This document shows, piece after piece, positions 35,032 to 43,056 of a stretch of 64,000 bases of DNA. The position numbers and the translations under genes were made by a program. The stretch's first letter is position 1, and the number at the start of each line of letters is the position of its first letter. The notes below the pieces were generated by a model, which was not told where the DNA came from, ran no database searches, and saw only the letters and a list, made by a program, of their open reading frames with translations. The stretch comes from UMGS1590 sp900552455 (lineage in GTDB: Bacteria > Bacillota > Peptococcia > Peptococcales > Peptococcaceae). The stretch lies in the NCBI GenBank assembly GCA_963931105.1, contig OZ007004.1, positions 434,001 to 498,000 on the forward strand. Direction: 5' to 3'.

Positions 35032-36513
35032 TCAGACAGCTGAATGCTGCATCAGGCAGTCGTAGAGACGATCAAGATTTTCTGCAACAGAGAAGGCTTC
35101 TACTGCGCCGCCATTTTCGAGATGGAGCACACGATGACAAGTCATAGCAACGAATTCGTAGTCGTGCGTAATAATAAAAAGTGTCCGCCCTGTAGCAGCA
35201 AGAGATTTAAGGTGATTTGAAATGCGCTGCATGTTACGAAAATCGAGTCCACTCGTCGGCTCATCGAGGATCAGAATCGGTGTGTCGATGAGATCGGAAA
35301 CCGCAAGGGTAAGACGTTGCTTCTGCCCACCGGAGAGCGTCGCCGGATGTACTTCTTTCAACGTTTCCAGCCCATAGAGCGCCAGCAGTTCATCATACGC
35401 TTCGTCAGTGAACCGGCTACCGCCATTTATCCGCAGTTCATCCATCACGCTGTCAGCAAAAAGTTGACAATCTGTATTCTGCATGACAAAATAAGCAGCT
35501 TTTCGCCGTGCACGCCGCGGCACGGTATTCCCGCCGAAACTGATCACACCGCCCCTCTCTTTCGCGATACCACAGAGCAAATGAGCAAGAGTCGTTTTTC
35601 CAACACCGTTATGGCCGCAAACAGCGACAATTTCTCCGGAATATGCCGTAAACGACAATCCCGAAAAAACCTCACGCTTTCGATAGGAGAAACGCAGATG
35701 CTCTACCTCAAGCGAAGGCAAAGCAGCAGGAACAGGCAGCGCTTCGGTCGTAACACGTGAGAGCTCAGCAGCACGGATCCCCTTCGCACGTCGCTTCTCC
35801 TCGCTCATCGCCAGAAATGCCGTCGGCGTCCATGTTTCGCTGATGCGTCCATCTTGCATATAAATAAAACGATCAGCCAGCTCCGTGAGATAATAGAGCC
35901 GATGTTCCGCCACAATGAGGGTATGTCCACTCGCCTTGAGGCGTGCCATAAGAACACGCAGCGCTTCTACCGAAGCCATATCGAGATTGGCCGAAGGCTC
36001 ATCAAACACATATACGCGTGGTTCAGTAGCACTCACTGACGCGATGGCAATCTTCTGCTTTTCACCGCTCGACATCGGATAGATCTGCTGACCTCGCAGT
36101 TGCTCCCCATTTATTGCCACCAACGCCTCATTGACACGGGCAATGATGTCATCACGAGGCAGGCCAAAATTTTCACAGCCAAAAGCAATCTCATCTTCAG
36201 TAATGCTGGCGAAAAACTGGCTCTTCGGATCCTGAAAGATCGATCCTACCCGATTACCAATCTCATAGATTGGGCGATCCCGCAGTGGTTCGCCAAAAAG
36301 CAGCACCTCTCCTTCCGCCGTTCCTTCATAGAACTGCTCAGCCAATCCGTTCAAAAGCCGCGTCAGCGTTGTCTTGCCACAGCCACTTGCACCAGTGAGC
36401 ACAATGCATTCACCACAGCCGACCTCGAGATCAATATGTGAAAGACTTTCATGCGCCGCCCCAGAATAGCGAAAGCTCACATTGTGCAACGCAATTGTAG
36501 GAGTTTTTGTCAT
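35032..36513 (-). CDS. energy-coupling factor ATPase, two ABC domains fused
   Basis: 493 residues. Domain 1 (about 5-230): Walker A GASGCGKTT, Q-loop FQDPKSQF, signature MSSGEKQK, Walker B VYVFDEPSANLD. Domain 2 (about 265-490): Walker A GHNGVGKTT, MQNTDCQL, signature LSGGQKQR, Walker B ILILDEPTSGLD. The DPxxQ-type Q-loops are typical of ECF (CbiO/EcfA) ATPases; here EcfA1 and EcfA2 are fused in one chain. The ATG at 36513 overlaps the EcfT stop by four bases. Confidence 0.92.
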   Translation of the reverse strand: MTKTPTIALHNVSFRYSGAAHESLSHIDLEVGCGECIVLTGASGCGKTTLTRLLNGLAEQFYEGTAEGEVLLFGEPLRDRPIYEIGNRVGSIFQDPKSQFFASITEDEIAFGCENFGLPRDDIIARVNEALVAINGEQLRGQQIYPMSSGEKQKIAIASVSATEPRVYVFDEPSANLDMASVEALRVLMARLKASGHTLIVAEHRLYYLTELADRFIYMQDGRISETWTPTAFLAMSEEKRRAKGIRAAELSRVTTEALPVPAALPSLEVEHLRFSYRKREVFSGLSFTAYSGEIVAVCGHNGVGKTTLAHLLCGIAKERGGVISFGGNTVPRRARRKAAYFVMQNTDCQLFADSVMDELRINGGSRFTDEAYDELLALYGLETLKEVHPATLSGGQKQRLTLAVSDLIDTPILILDEPTSGLDFRNMQRISNHLKSLAATGRTLFIITHDYEFVAMTCHRVLHLENGGAVEAFSVAENLDRLYDCLMQHSAV

Positions 36514-37193
36514 CGAATCACCGTCCATTCAAAAACGAAATACGCCAGAGACACCGCAAACGCAAGTACACACGCCAAGCCATCGGCGTATCCAAAAACG
36601 ATCTCTCGGCGACAGGTGTGCGGGCATGGATTTGAAATGCCGCGACTTTCTGCCGACGCAGCAAGCTCTTCGGCAATGCGCGATGCACGAAAGATCACCG
36701 GCGTAATCACATACTCTGCCGTGCGCAGTGGATGTCGCAGACTGAGCAACCCACGCAGATAAAGTGCCGCGAAAACATCACGAAACTCGCCTTTCACCGT
36801 CGGGAAAAAGCGCAGCATAAAAGTCGTCGGTAATGCGATGCTACCAGGCGCATGGATCTTTTTAAACACAGCAACGACCTCACCTGGCGGCATACCAATG
36901 ATAGGATGTGCTGCCATTACCATCATGAGAATGCGCAGCACCATAAACAGAAACATCTCTGGCATCAGAAACGTCAGACCTCCGCCATCACTGATAACAC
37001 GCAACAATGCAAAAACCGCGCAGGCGGCAAGATATCTTACCGCCGCGCGGCCAAAGCCCTGGATCGTAATGTAGAATGCCAACAGCACCAGTAAAGAATC
37101 GATGACAAGATCGTTCGTCAGCACCGCCACCAGCACCATCACGCAACACACGACAAAAAGCTTTGTACGAAAATCAAAATGCACTGGCTTCAT
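36510..37193 (-). CDS. energy-coupling factor transmembrane protein (EcfT/CbiQ family)
   Basis: 227 residues with four or five membrane helices and two coupling helices. The diagnostic motif is ELAASAESRGIS near residue 180 (consensus AxxSRG-like), preceded by FKKIHAPGSIALPTTFMLRFFPTV. EcfT links the substrate-specific S protein to the ATPases. It begins one base after the S-component stop, so the three ECF parts are one operon. Confidence 0.9.
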   Translation of the reverse strand: MKPVHFDFRTKLFVVCCVMVLVAVLTNDLVIDSLLVLLAFYITIQGFGRAAVRYLAACAVFALLRVISDGGGLTFLMPEMFLFMVLRILMMVMAAHPIIGMPPGEVVAVFKKIHAPGSIALPTTFMLRFFPTVKGEFRDVFAALYLRGLLSLRHPLRTAEYVITPVIFRASRIAEELAASAESRGISNPCPHTCRREIVFGYADGLACVLAFAVSLAYFVFEWTVIR

Positions 37194-37194
37194 T

Positions 37195-37791
37195 TTAGCG
37201 CACCACGCCGCTCTTGCGGAAATGTTTGACCACGAGCTTGTTGCTGAACCAGCAGCCCAAAATAGCCAAAAGCGCCGTCACAACAAGACTCAGCAGCACC
37301 CATTTAGGATCGGTATAATACATTGTCTGCATATCCACCTGTGCTTCGCTGACACCAGTGGCTATAAAAGCATCGCGGAAGAACCAGATTTCCCACATAC
37401 CGTGGGCCGCGCGCCAAAGACAGCAGATGACCCATGAGATCGTTACCCGCTTAATATCGCGATAAGCATCTTTTCCGATCATCGCAAGCTCAGCAATGAT
37501 CGCGCCGCCAACGAACCACGGAATCATGAACAGCCCCATCATCAAGCCGGAAACCACTGCCCACATCAGATTGAGCACCAACGCCGGACCATGCTTGCCC
37601 ACCTTCATGCACATGTACACGTAAAATGGTGCCAGGATCACCGCAGCACCAGCTGCGTTAAACAGCATCGTATAGAACATAAATGCACCAGTAAGCATCG
37701 AGTAGGCCATAAATACGACAAAAATAATCGCACAGAAAATGCCAATGGTTGCCGCATCCTTGACAGTGAAACCAGTTGTTTTTACACTCAT
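37195..37791 (-). CDS. ECF transporter S component, MptD/Trep_Strep family
   Basis: 198 residues from the ATG at 37791 (AAGGAGG eight bases upstream). About five membrane helices. Features of the Trep_Strep family: FTVKDAATIGIFCAIIFVVF at the N-terminus, PFYVYMCMKVGKHGP, WEIWFFRDAF in the middle and the C-terminal GCWFSNKLVVKHFRKSGVV. Substrate not established for this family. A 98-base gap separates it from the AraC gene; TTGACA occurs at 37893-37888 but no matching minus-10, which suits an activator-dependent promoter. Confidence 0.85.
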   Translation of the reverse strand: MSVKTTGFTVKDAATIGIFCAIIFVVFMAYSMLTGAFMFYTMLFNAAGAAVILAPFYVYMCMKVGKHGPALVLNLMWAVVSGLMMGLFMIPWFVGGAIIAELAMIGKDAYRDIKRVTISWVICCLWRAAHGMWEIWFFRDAFIATGVSEAQVDMQTMYYTDPKWVLLSLVVTALLAILGCWFSNKLVVKHFRKSGVVR

Positions 37792-37889
37792 ACAAATATC
37801 CTCCTTCGCCCCAGTCGTCTGTCTGCACGCCAGGTAAAATCGATCAGCAATGCATCTGTGCATTCTGACTAAGGATATTGTAAGCCTTG

Positions 37890-38954
37890 TCAAACTTCTT
37901 TGCCTCCCCATTCAGGTCCCGCGCTATCCATTTGGACACACTTGCGAAACTCCGTCGGAGAAAGTCCATAGGCTTTTTTAAACGCCGTAGTGAATTTGTT
38001 TGGATTTTCGTAACCGATGCGCCCAGCAATCTCCGTAACGTTAAGCGTTGTTCTCAGCAGCAACTGTTGCGCCGTCTCCAACCGATACTGTTTGAGATAA
38101 GCGTAAACCGATGTACCAAACACTCCGCGAAATCCCTTTTTCAGCGCAGTTTCCGAAAGGCCAAAGCGCTCTGCCAGCTGAGCAAGCGTATAATGTCGCG
38201 TCAGATCTTCAGTGATCAGCGCTGCCACGCTTTTTACCTGGTCTACCTGCTTGCGGCTGAAATATTCTGTCTGCTGTACATTCTCCGCTGTATCAAGATC
38301 GCTCAGAAAAAGCAACAGCTCCATCGTTTTTAACAGTCGATATCCAGGCTTTCGCCACGCCCGTGCATGATAAAGCTCTGAAAAAATATGCTCGATCGAC
38401 GCATCAGCACGCATAATGAAACAACGATTAACGTCACAGATCGTGTGACGCAAACCAGCAAGATCAATGCCCAGAAGCGCCATCATCTCACGCACCACAG
38501 GATCAAGCGCATCAATACAAACAATCACACTGATACCATGATAGTGACGCAGCGGAAATTCCGTATGAGCTTTGCGTTTTGAAAGCGTACCAATAGCAAG
38601 GTCGCCGCTTGACATATAACAGCAGCTGTTTTCGCCGAAATCGCATTCAAAACGTCCGACTCGGCAATGATTAATCTCGATCACATTTTTCGCTGTCGGC
38701 TGGTGCTGATTACAATAGGCCAAATGCAGATCATTGTAAATAAGTTCAATTCCACCTAACACCTGATACACCGTGATCCGCCCTGTGCCCGTCTCATTGG
38801 AGAGCTCATAAACCTTTCCTCCAACCGCTTCCTCGTCCACCTGTTCTTCCAGCGCACCATACAAACCCGTATGCACCGCCGTCTGCACCAGCGATGGCTG
38901 CGCCAGTTGAGTAAATACTTCGCTAATGATCTGCTGTGATTCCTGCTCCGTCAT
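37890..38954 (-). CDS. AraC-family transcriptional regulator
   Basis: 354 residues from the ATG at 38954 (AGGAGG eight bases upstream). The C-terminal 100 residues hold the two AraC helix-turn-helix motifs: YTLAQLAERFGLSETALKKGF and VTEIAGRIGYENPNKFTTAFKKAYGLSPTEFRK. The N-terminal effector region (about 1-240) carries a Cys/His-rich stretch (EINHCRVGRFECDFGENSCC) and is not assigned. Regulators of this shape (PchR, YbtA) activate metallophore uptake operons when the ligand arrives. It is first in the cassette and the likely activator of the ECF/ABC genes (inference). Confidence 0.9.
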   Translation of the reverse strand: MTEQESQQIISEVFTQLAQPSLVQTAVHTGLYGALEEQVDEEAVGGKVYELSNETGTGRITVYQVLGGIELIYNDLHLAYCNQHQPTAKNVIEINHCRVGRFECDFGENSCCYMSSGDLAIGTLSKRKAHTEFPLRHYHGISVIVCIDALDPVVREMMALLGIDLAGLRHTICDVNRCFIMRADASIEHIFSELYHARAWRKPGYRLLKTMELLLFLSDLDTAENVQQTEYFSRKQVDQVKSVAALITEDLTRHYTLAQLAERFGLSETALKKGFRGVFGTSVYAYLKQYRLETAQQLLLRTTLNVTEIAGRIGYENPNKFTTAFKKAYGLSPTEFRKCVQMDSAGPEWGGKEV

Positions 38955-38988
38955 TCTTTCCGCCTCCTGTTTGCTTTCGCTAACAGCA

Positions 38989-39018
38989 AGCATAGCACAA
39001 CTGTATACCAATTGTCCA
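38989..39018 (-). promoter_or_regulatory. candidate promoter of the AraC gene
   Basis: TGGACA (39018-39013), 18 bases, TATGCT (38994-38989) on the minus strand. Confidence 0.5.
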
Positions 39019-39027
39019 CAGGCAAGC

Positions 39028-39116
39028 CCAAAACCTCCGCAGCCACATCCTCGGCTTCGATTTCGCTCTGCCAGATGACGCTTACGAATATCTCGCAGCG
39101 TATTTTGCGTAGAGCA
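39028..39116 (+). pseudogene. 3' remnant of a lipoprotein gene; right copy of the cassette-flanking repeat
   Basis: In frame on the plus strand it encodes about 25 C-terminal residues (LGFDFALPDDAYEYLAAYF then a stop at 39110-39112). These match the end of the lipoprotein at 30786-31220 except for a two-residue gap and three changes. No start codon, signal peptide or upstream body is present. The last 49 bases are 48/49 identical to 31176-31224. It marks the right edge of the acquired block. Confidence 0.85.
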
Positions 39117-39177
39117 ACGCTCGCCACCCAAAACTTCTGCACAAATGTACCAAACATTTCACTAAACCAACCAACAA

Positions 39178-39223
39178 CACAAAAGCAGCCCATCAGCGGA
39201 TCGTCTCCTGCCGACAGGCTGCT
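39178..39223 (-). terminator. terminator after the GNAT-HAD operon
   Basis: Minus-strand stem AGCAGCC/GGCTGCT around an inner hairpin, then TTTTGTGTTG. Confidence 0.65.
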
Positions 39224-39239
39224 CTTTCATTTATGTCAA

Positions 39240-39803
39240 TCATTCCCCGTCCCAGATGCGCACGTTGTTTGCGTAGGCATCTTCTTCGGGCACCATATAG
39301 TGGTAGATTTTCTCCATCGCTTCGCGCACGCTTTCGCGCGCGGGATCGCTGGTAAGCACCCAGTAATGCTCGCCAAAAACGTGGGCTTCGGTGCAGGTGC
39401 GCACGAAACCAAGGCGTTCATAGAAACGCTGGCGGCGTTCTCTGGTGGCGCGGTCGTCATCGTCGAGGGCGTCGTCGACGGCTTCGATCTCAAGCATAAT
39501 GGAGGGATAGAGATCCTTTGCTTCCATGATCGCCGAAAGGAAACGCGAGCCCAGTCCTTCGCCGCGGTGGCTGGCGACGACGGCAAGATAATCCATGAGC
39601 ACTGGCGTGCCGGCTGTGCAGGTGCAGGCGTACGCGAGCAGTGCCCCGGTTACATCGTCGTAATATCCGAGCGCATCGTAATGGCCGTCGGCCTGCATGC
39701 GCAGCATGGCCTTGAGGGGTTTGAGCTCAGCGCGTGGAAAGGTGTCCTTCATCTCGCGCTCGTAAAGATCCTTGAGGGTCTGGGCGTCGAGTTTTTTTAT
39801 CAT
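39240..39803 (-). CDS. GNAT-family N-acetyltransferase
   Basis: 187 residues. Acetyl-CoA-binding motif A reads YLAVVASHRGEGLGSRFLSAI (about residues 72-92), followed by the beta-5/alpha-4 segment LEIEAVDDALDDDDRATRER and ERRQRFYERLGFVRT (residues 122-136), typical for GNAT. Substrate unknown; the acidic loop before ERLGF suggests a small-molecule amine acceptor. AAGGAG is ten bases before the ATG. Last gene of a three-gene unit with two HAD phosphatases. Confidence 0.85.
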   Translation of the reverse strand: MIKKLDAQTLKDLYEREMKDTFPRAELKPLKAMLRMQADGHYDALGYYDDVTGALLAYACTCTAGTPVLMDYLAVVASHRGEGLGSRFLSAIMEAKDLYPSIMLEIEAVDDALDDDDRATRERRQRFYERLGFVRTCTEAHVFGEHYWVLTSDPARESVREAMEKIYHYMVPEEDAYANNVRIWDGE

Positions 39804-39807
39804 GCTA

Positions 39808-40647
39808 TCAATACTCCTTCATCAATTCTTCTAAGATCTGCGCCACACCATCCTGATCGTGCGGCGGTGCAATGCGGTCTGCGGCGGCTTTGAGATGATC
39901 GGCACCGTTTTCCATGGCGACACCAAGCCCGGCAAGCTGGAGCATGCCGAGATCGTTGTCGGCATCGCCAAATGCAGCCAGTCCGTCCGGCGCAAGTCCG
40001 AGACGTTCGAGCACAACGGCGAGCGCTGGTCCTTTGCCGGCGTGCTGGTCGGCAACTTCGATCAAACGATCCAGCGACGAGGTGACATAAATCCCTTCGA
40101 CTTCGCGCTCAAGCCGCTGCCAGAGCTGCTCCTTCAGCGCCTGATCGGCGATGGAAAGTCCCAGGCTGTCGATCTCGCCGGTATGCGTGCGCACAAATGC
40201 CGCCAGATCGTCAACAGGCGTGCGTGTGCTCGTGAGATAATGAAACGATGATCCCAAAACGCCAAAACGCGTCGGATCGTTGAGATAGGCTCTGTTGGCA
40301 AACGCACGTCCGGCGATGAAAAGCTCATAGCCCACAGGATAATACTGCGCCACGTGCAAGATCTCGTCGAGGCTTTCTGGTTGCAGACTGCAGTGATAAA
40401 TGTCGCGACCTGTCAGCTTGTCGTAGATGCGCACACCGTTTCCCGTGATCACATAGCGCACCGCATCGAGCGCCAGCACCTCTGGCGGAATCGTCGAAAA
40501 CGGGCGCCCGCTGGCCACGATCACAGGGATCCCGACGCGCGCCATCTCCGCCATCACCGCACGCGTGCGGCTTGAGAGATGAGAATGGGCATCGAGCAGC
40601 GTCCCGTCGAGATCAAAAGCAGCGCAGGTAAAACGTCTGAGCGTCAC
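39808..40647 (-). CDS. Cof-type HAD-IIB phosphatase
   Basis: 279 residues starting at GTG (40647), with AAAGGAGG eight bases upstream; no ATG lies in frame near it. HAD motifs: nucleophile FDLDGTLLD (Asp12), motif II ASGRP, Lys in HAGKGPAL, and motif IV AFGDADNDLGML. The C2B cap (about 85-195) is characteristic of sugar-phosphate or flavin/PLP phosphatases. Specificity cannot be inferred. It lies 18 bases after the other HAD gene. Confidence 0.9.
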   Translation of the reverse strand: MTLRRFTCAAFDLDGTLLDAHSHLSSRTRAVMAEMARVGIPVIVASGRPFSTIPPEVLALDAVRYVITGNGVRIYDKLTGRDIYHCSLQPESLDEILHVAQYYPVGYELFIAGRAFANRAYLNDPTRFGVLGSSFHYLTSTRTPVDDLAAFVRTHTGEIDSLGLSIADQALKEQLWQRLEREVEGIYVTSSLDRLIEVADQHAGKGPALAVVLERLGLAPDGLAAFGDADNDLGMLQLAGLGVAMENGADHLKAAADRIAPPHDQDGVAQILEELMKEY

Positions 40648-40665
40648 AGCGTCTGCCTCCTTTCC

Positions 40666-41319
40666 TTATTCAGCGAACCATTCGTCGATCTTGATCTCGC
40701 TGAAATCGTTGATGTAATAATTCCCAGCAGCATGGATCTCCGCATCGTGGTCCATCTGCGTGTCGTCCTGCACAGCAACCGTCACCAGCCCGTTTTTTCT
40801 GGCGCGCTCCAGCGCATAGAGCGCATCGTCAAAAAAGAGCACATTCTCTGGCGCGCAGCCCAGCTTTTCGCAGGCCAGCTTAAAATAGGCGTCGCTGTTT
40901 TTCGAATGGCCGCTGTTGTCCACCGTCTGCACAAAGAGGAAATAATCGCGCAGCCCCAGACGCTTCAGACACATCTCCAGCAGATAAGCGTCCGTCGACG
41001 AGGCCACCGCCATTGGCACCCCACGCTCGCGCAGCGCATCCAGCACCTCGCGCACATGCGGCTTCAGCGCGAGGCGTTCGCTGTAATTTTCTTCCAACGT
41101 TGCGCTGAACTTTTTCGCCAGCTCCTCCGCGCCGACACCGTTCAAAAACGTGTCCGCGTAGAATTTTGCCGCATCCTCGTGGCTCATGCTTGCCGTTTCG
41201 CGCTCCGCTTCACGCGGCAGATCAACACCATAGCTCGCCATCACATCCGTCGCCAGATTGATCCACATCGGCATCGAATCCAACAGCGTTCCGTCACAAT
41301 CAAACAAAGCGTATTTCAT
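40666..41319 (-). CDS. HAD-superfamily hydrolase, beta-phosphoglucomutase-like
   Basis: 217 residues. Nucleophile motif FDCDGTLLDSMPMW (Asp7, Asp9), C1 helical cap (about 15-85), motif II VASSTD, Lys in GHSKNSDAYFKLA and acidic motif LFFDDALYAL. The form of the cap places it with phosphatases and mutases of the PGMB/Gph group; activity unknown. First gene of the operon with GGAGG seven bases before the ATG. Confidence 0.88.
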   Translation of the reverse strand: MKYALFDCDGTLLDSMPMWINLATDVMASYGVDLPREAERETASMSHEDAAKFYADTFLNGVGAEELAKKFSATLEENYSERLALKPHVREVLDALRERGVPMAVASSTDAYLLEMCLKRLGLRDYFLFVQTVDNSGHSKNSDAYFKLACEKLGCAPENVLFFDDALYALERARKNGLVTVAVQDDTQMDHDAEIHAAGNYYINDFSEIKIDEWFAE

Positions 41320-41359
41320 TCATTTTCCTCCATCGTTGTTGAGTAGTTTCATACTCACG

Positions 41360-41368
41360 ATTATAGCA
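41360..41368 (-). promoter_or_regulatory. extended minus-10 promoter of the HAD-HAD-GNAT operon
   Basis: TGCTATAAT on the minus strand (TATAAT at 41365-41360), about 40 bases before the ATG at 41319. Confidence 0.6.
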
Positions 41369-41468
41369 AATAATCGTCAAGACTTGGCGAATTTTTGCGA
41401 AAAAATTCCCTACAACAGCGCCCCTCCTGCATAAATTTTCACAGTGGCTACAAGTTTTCCCAATGTTA

Positions 41469-41477
41469 TGCTATAAT
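41469..41477 (+). promoter_or_regulatory. extended minus-10 promoter of citrate synthase
   Basis: TGCTATAAT, 36 bases before the ATG at 41513; no strong minus-35. Confidence 0.6.
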
Positions 41478-41512
41478 GATAGAAAGCTCCTATGGAAAGG
41501 AAGGTTTTATCC

Positions 41513-42895
41513 ATGCACAACGAACCACTTCTCGAGATCGACAAGCTGCGCGCCTCCATCGCCAGCAAGATCCACTATCTTAAAGAAAACAATTCCATCG
41601 CACCGGAATTGTATGCGCAATATGACATCAAACGCGGACTGCGTAACGCCAACGGCACCGGCGTCCTCGTCGGCATCACCCGCATCTCCGATGTACGCGG
41701 CTACACCGTCGAAAACGGCAAGAAAATTCCATGCGAAGGCCAGCTCATGTACCGCGGCATTCCGATCACCGACCTCGTCGGCGGCTTCGAACGCGAAAAC
41801 CGCCTCGGTTTTGAAGAAGTCGTCCACCTCCTGCTCTTTGGTTCCTTGCCAAACCGCCAGGAGCTCGACTGGTTCTGCGGCACCCTGCAGCGCCGCCGCA
41901 CCTTCCCGGATAATTTCAAGGAAGATATCTTCCTGCGCATTCCAAGCAGAAACCTCATGAACAAGCTGCAGCGCGTCGTGCTCTCCCTTTATTCCTACGA
42001 CGAAGATCCCGACAACATCGAGCTCGGCAACGTCCTCGCGCAATGTCTCGACCTCATCGCCAAAATGCCGCTCATGGTCGCTTACGCCTATGCCGCCAAA
42101 GAGCATTATTTCAACGACAAGAGCCTGATCATGCATCAGCCCCTCGCCGGCGGCAGCACCGCAGAAAATATTTTGCACCTCATTCGCAAAGACAGCGAAT
42201 TCACCCCGCTCGAAGCAAAAATTCTCGATCTCTGCCTGATCCTCCAGGCCGACCACGGCGGCGGTAACAACTCCGCTTTCGCCACCCACGTCGTTTCTTC
42301 TTCCGGCACCGACACCTACTCCGCCATCGCCACCGCCATCGGCTCCCTCAAAGGGCCACGCCACGGCGCCGCCAACCAGCGCGCCCACGCCATGGTCAAA
42401 GACATCCAGACTCACGTGCAGCACTGGAACGATGACGGCGAAGTTGCCGATTATCTGCGCAAGATCCTCGCCGGTGAAGCCTTCGACCGCTCCGGCCTCA
42501 TCTACGGCATGGGCCACGCCGTCTACACCTTGAGCGATCCCCGCGCCGAACTCCTCAAGGACAAAGCCGCAGCCCTCGCCAAGGAAACCGGCTTCGAAGC
42601 CCAGTACGATCTGCTCGACCGCATCACCCGCATGACCAAAGAGATCCTGCGCGAGCGCAAAGGCCCAGATTTCAACATCTGCCCGAACATCGACCTCTAC
42701 ACCGGCCTCATCTACGAAATGATGGGCATTCAGGCCGACCTCTTCACCCCACTTTTCGCAACCGCCCGCGTCGCCGGCTGGTCCGCGCATCGACTTGAAC
42801 AGGTCATGGACAGCAAGATCATGCGCCCAGGCTATTTCTACCTCGACGCCAACGACCTCACCTACGCGCCCCTCGACGAGCGTCCAGAACTGTGA
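41513..42895 (+). CDS. citrate/2-methylcitrate synthase
   Basis: 460 residues from the ATG at 41513, placed by AAGGAAGG eight bases upstream; an ATG 21 bases earlier overlaps that site. It condenses acetyl-CoA with oxaloacetate. Catalytic residues are in place: His248 (LQADHGGGNNSAF), His335 (YGMGHAVYTLSDP) and Asp394 (CPNIDLYTG), with KGPRHGAANQRA for CoA contact. The length and divergent active-site wording match the clostridial branch. It stands alone, with no aconitase or isocitrate dehydrogenase adjacent, suggesting supply of glutamate precursors in an incomplete cycle (inference). Confidence 0.93.
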   Translation: MHNEPLLEIDKLRASIASKIHYLKENNSIAPELYAQYDIKRGLRNANGTGVLVGITRISDVRGYTVENGKKIPCEGQLMYRGIPITDLVGGFERENRLGFEEVVHLLLFGSLPNRQELDWFCGTLQRRRTFPDNFKEDIFLRIPSRNLMNKLQRVVLSLYSYDEDPDNIELGNVLAQCLDLIAKMPLMVAYAYAAKEHYFNDKSLIMHQPLAGGSTAENILHLIRKDSEFTPLEAKILDLCLILQADHGGGNNSAFATHVVSSSGTDTYSAIATAIGSLKGPRHGAANQRAHAMVKDIQTHVQHWNDDGEVADYLRKILAGEAFDRSGLIYGMGHAVYTLSDPRAELLKDKAAALAKETGFEAQYDLLDRITRMTKEILRERKGPDFNICPNIDLYTGLIYEMMGIQADLFTPLFATARVAGWSAHRLEQVMDSKIMRPGYFYLDANDLTYAPLDERPEL

Positions 42896-42899
42896 TCCA

Positions 42900-42937
42900 C
42901 AATCCGCCCCTGTCATTTCGCAGGGGCGGATTTTTTC
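42900..42937 (+). terminator. terminator after citrate synthase
   Basis: Twelve-base perfect stem AATCCGCCCCTG/CAGGGGCGGATT with an eight-base loop and six Ts. Confidence 0.92.
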
Positions 42938-42975
42938 GCTCCCCACAAAAAAGAGAATTATTTGTCACAAATTCC

Positions 42976-43004
42976 TTGACCAGCGCCAATCTATGTGATA
43001 TATT
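42976..43004 (+). promoter_or_regulatory. promoter of the DUF3796-XRE operon
   Basis: TTGACC (42976-42981), 17 bases, TATATT (42999-43004). The minus-10 lies in the left arm of the operator palindrome. Confidence 0.75.
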
Positions 43005-43031
43005 TGTCCTATTAAGAGATAAATATATCAC
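42995..43031 (+). promoter_or_regulatory. palindromic operator, probably for XRE autoregulation
   Basis: Perfect 11-base arms GTGATATATTT (42995-43005) and AAATATATCAC (43021-43031) with a 15-base spacer, covering the minus-10 and the transcription start. Binding by the XRE protein encoded at 43735 would block the promoter (inference). Confidence 0.7.
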
Positions 43032-43056
43032 TTTCCGCTGAAAGGAGCGACTTGTC

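Larger units (their letters stand above)
31225..39027. mobile_element. putative horizontally acquired AraC-ECF-ABC transport cassette
   Basis: Block between direct copies of a lipoprotein 3' end. All six genes read on the minus strand, opposite to the flanking lipoprotein unit. The two half-transporter genes are visibly AT-richer than neighbouring DNA. No integrase, transposase or inverted ends are seen, so homologous or illegitimate recombination is a likelier route than transposition. The call is inference from the repeats, composition and coherent gene content. Confidence 0.55.

Noticed and set aside
38955..39131. N-terminal extension of the AraC protein to 39131
   Set aside because: The extension would translate the promoter and the antisense of the lipoprotein remnant; the ATG at 38954 has a good AGGAGG site.
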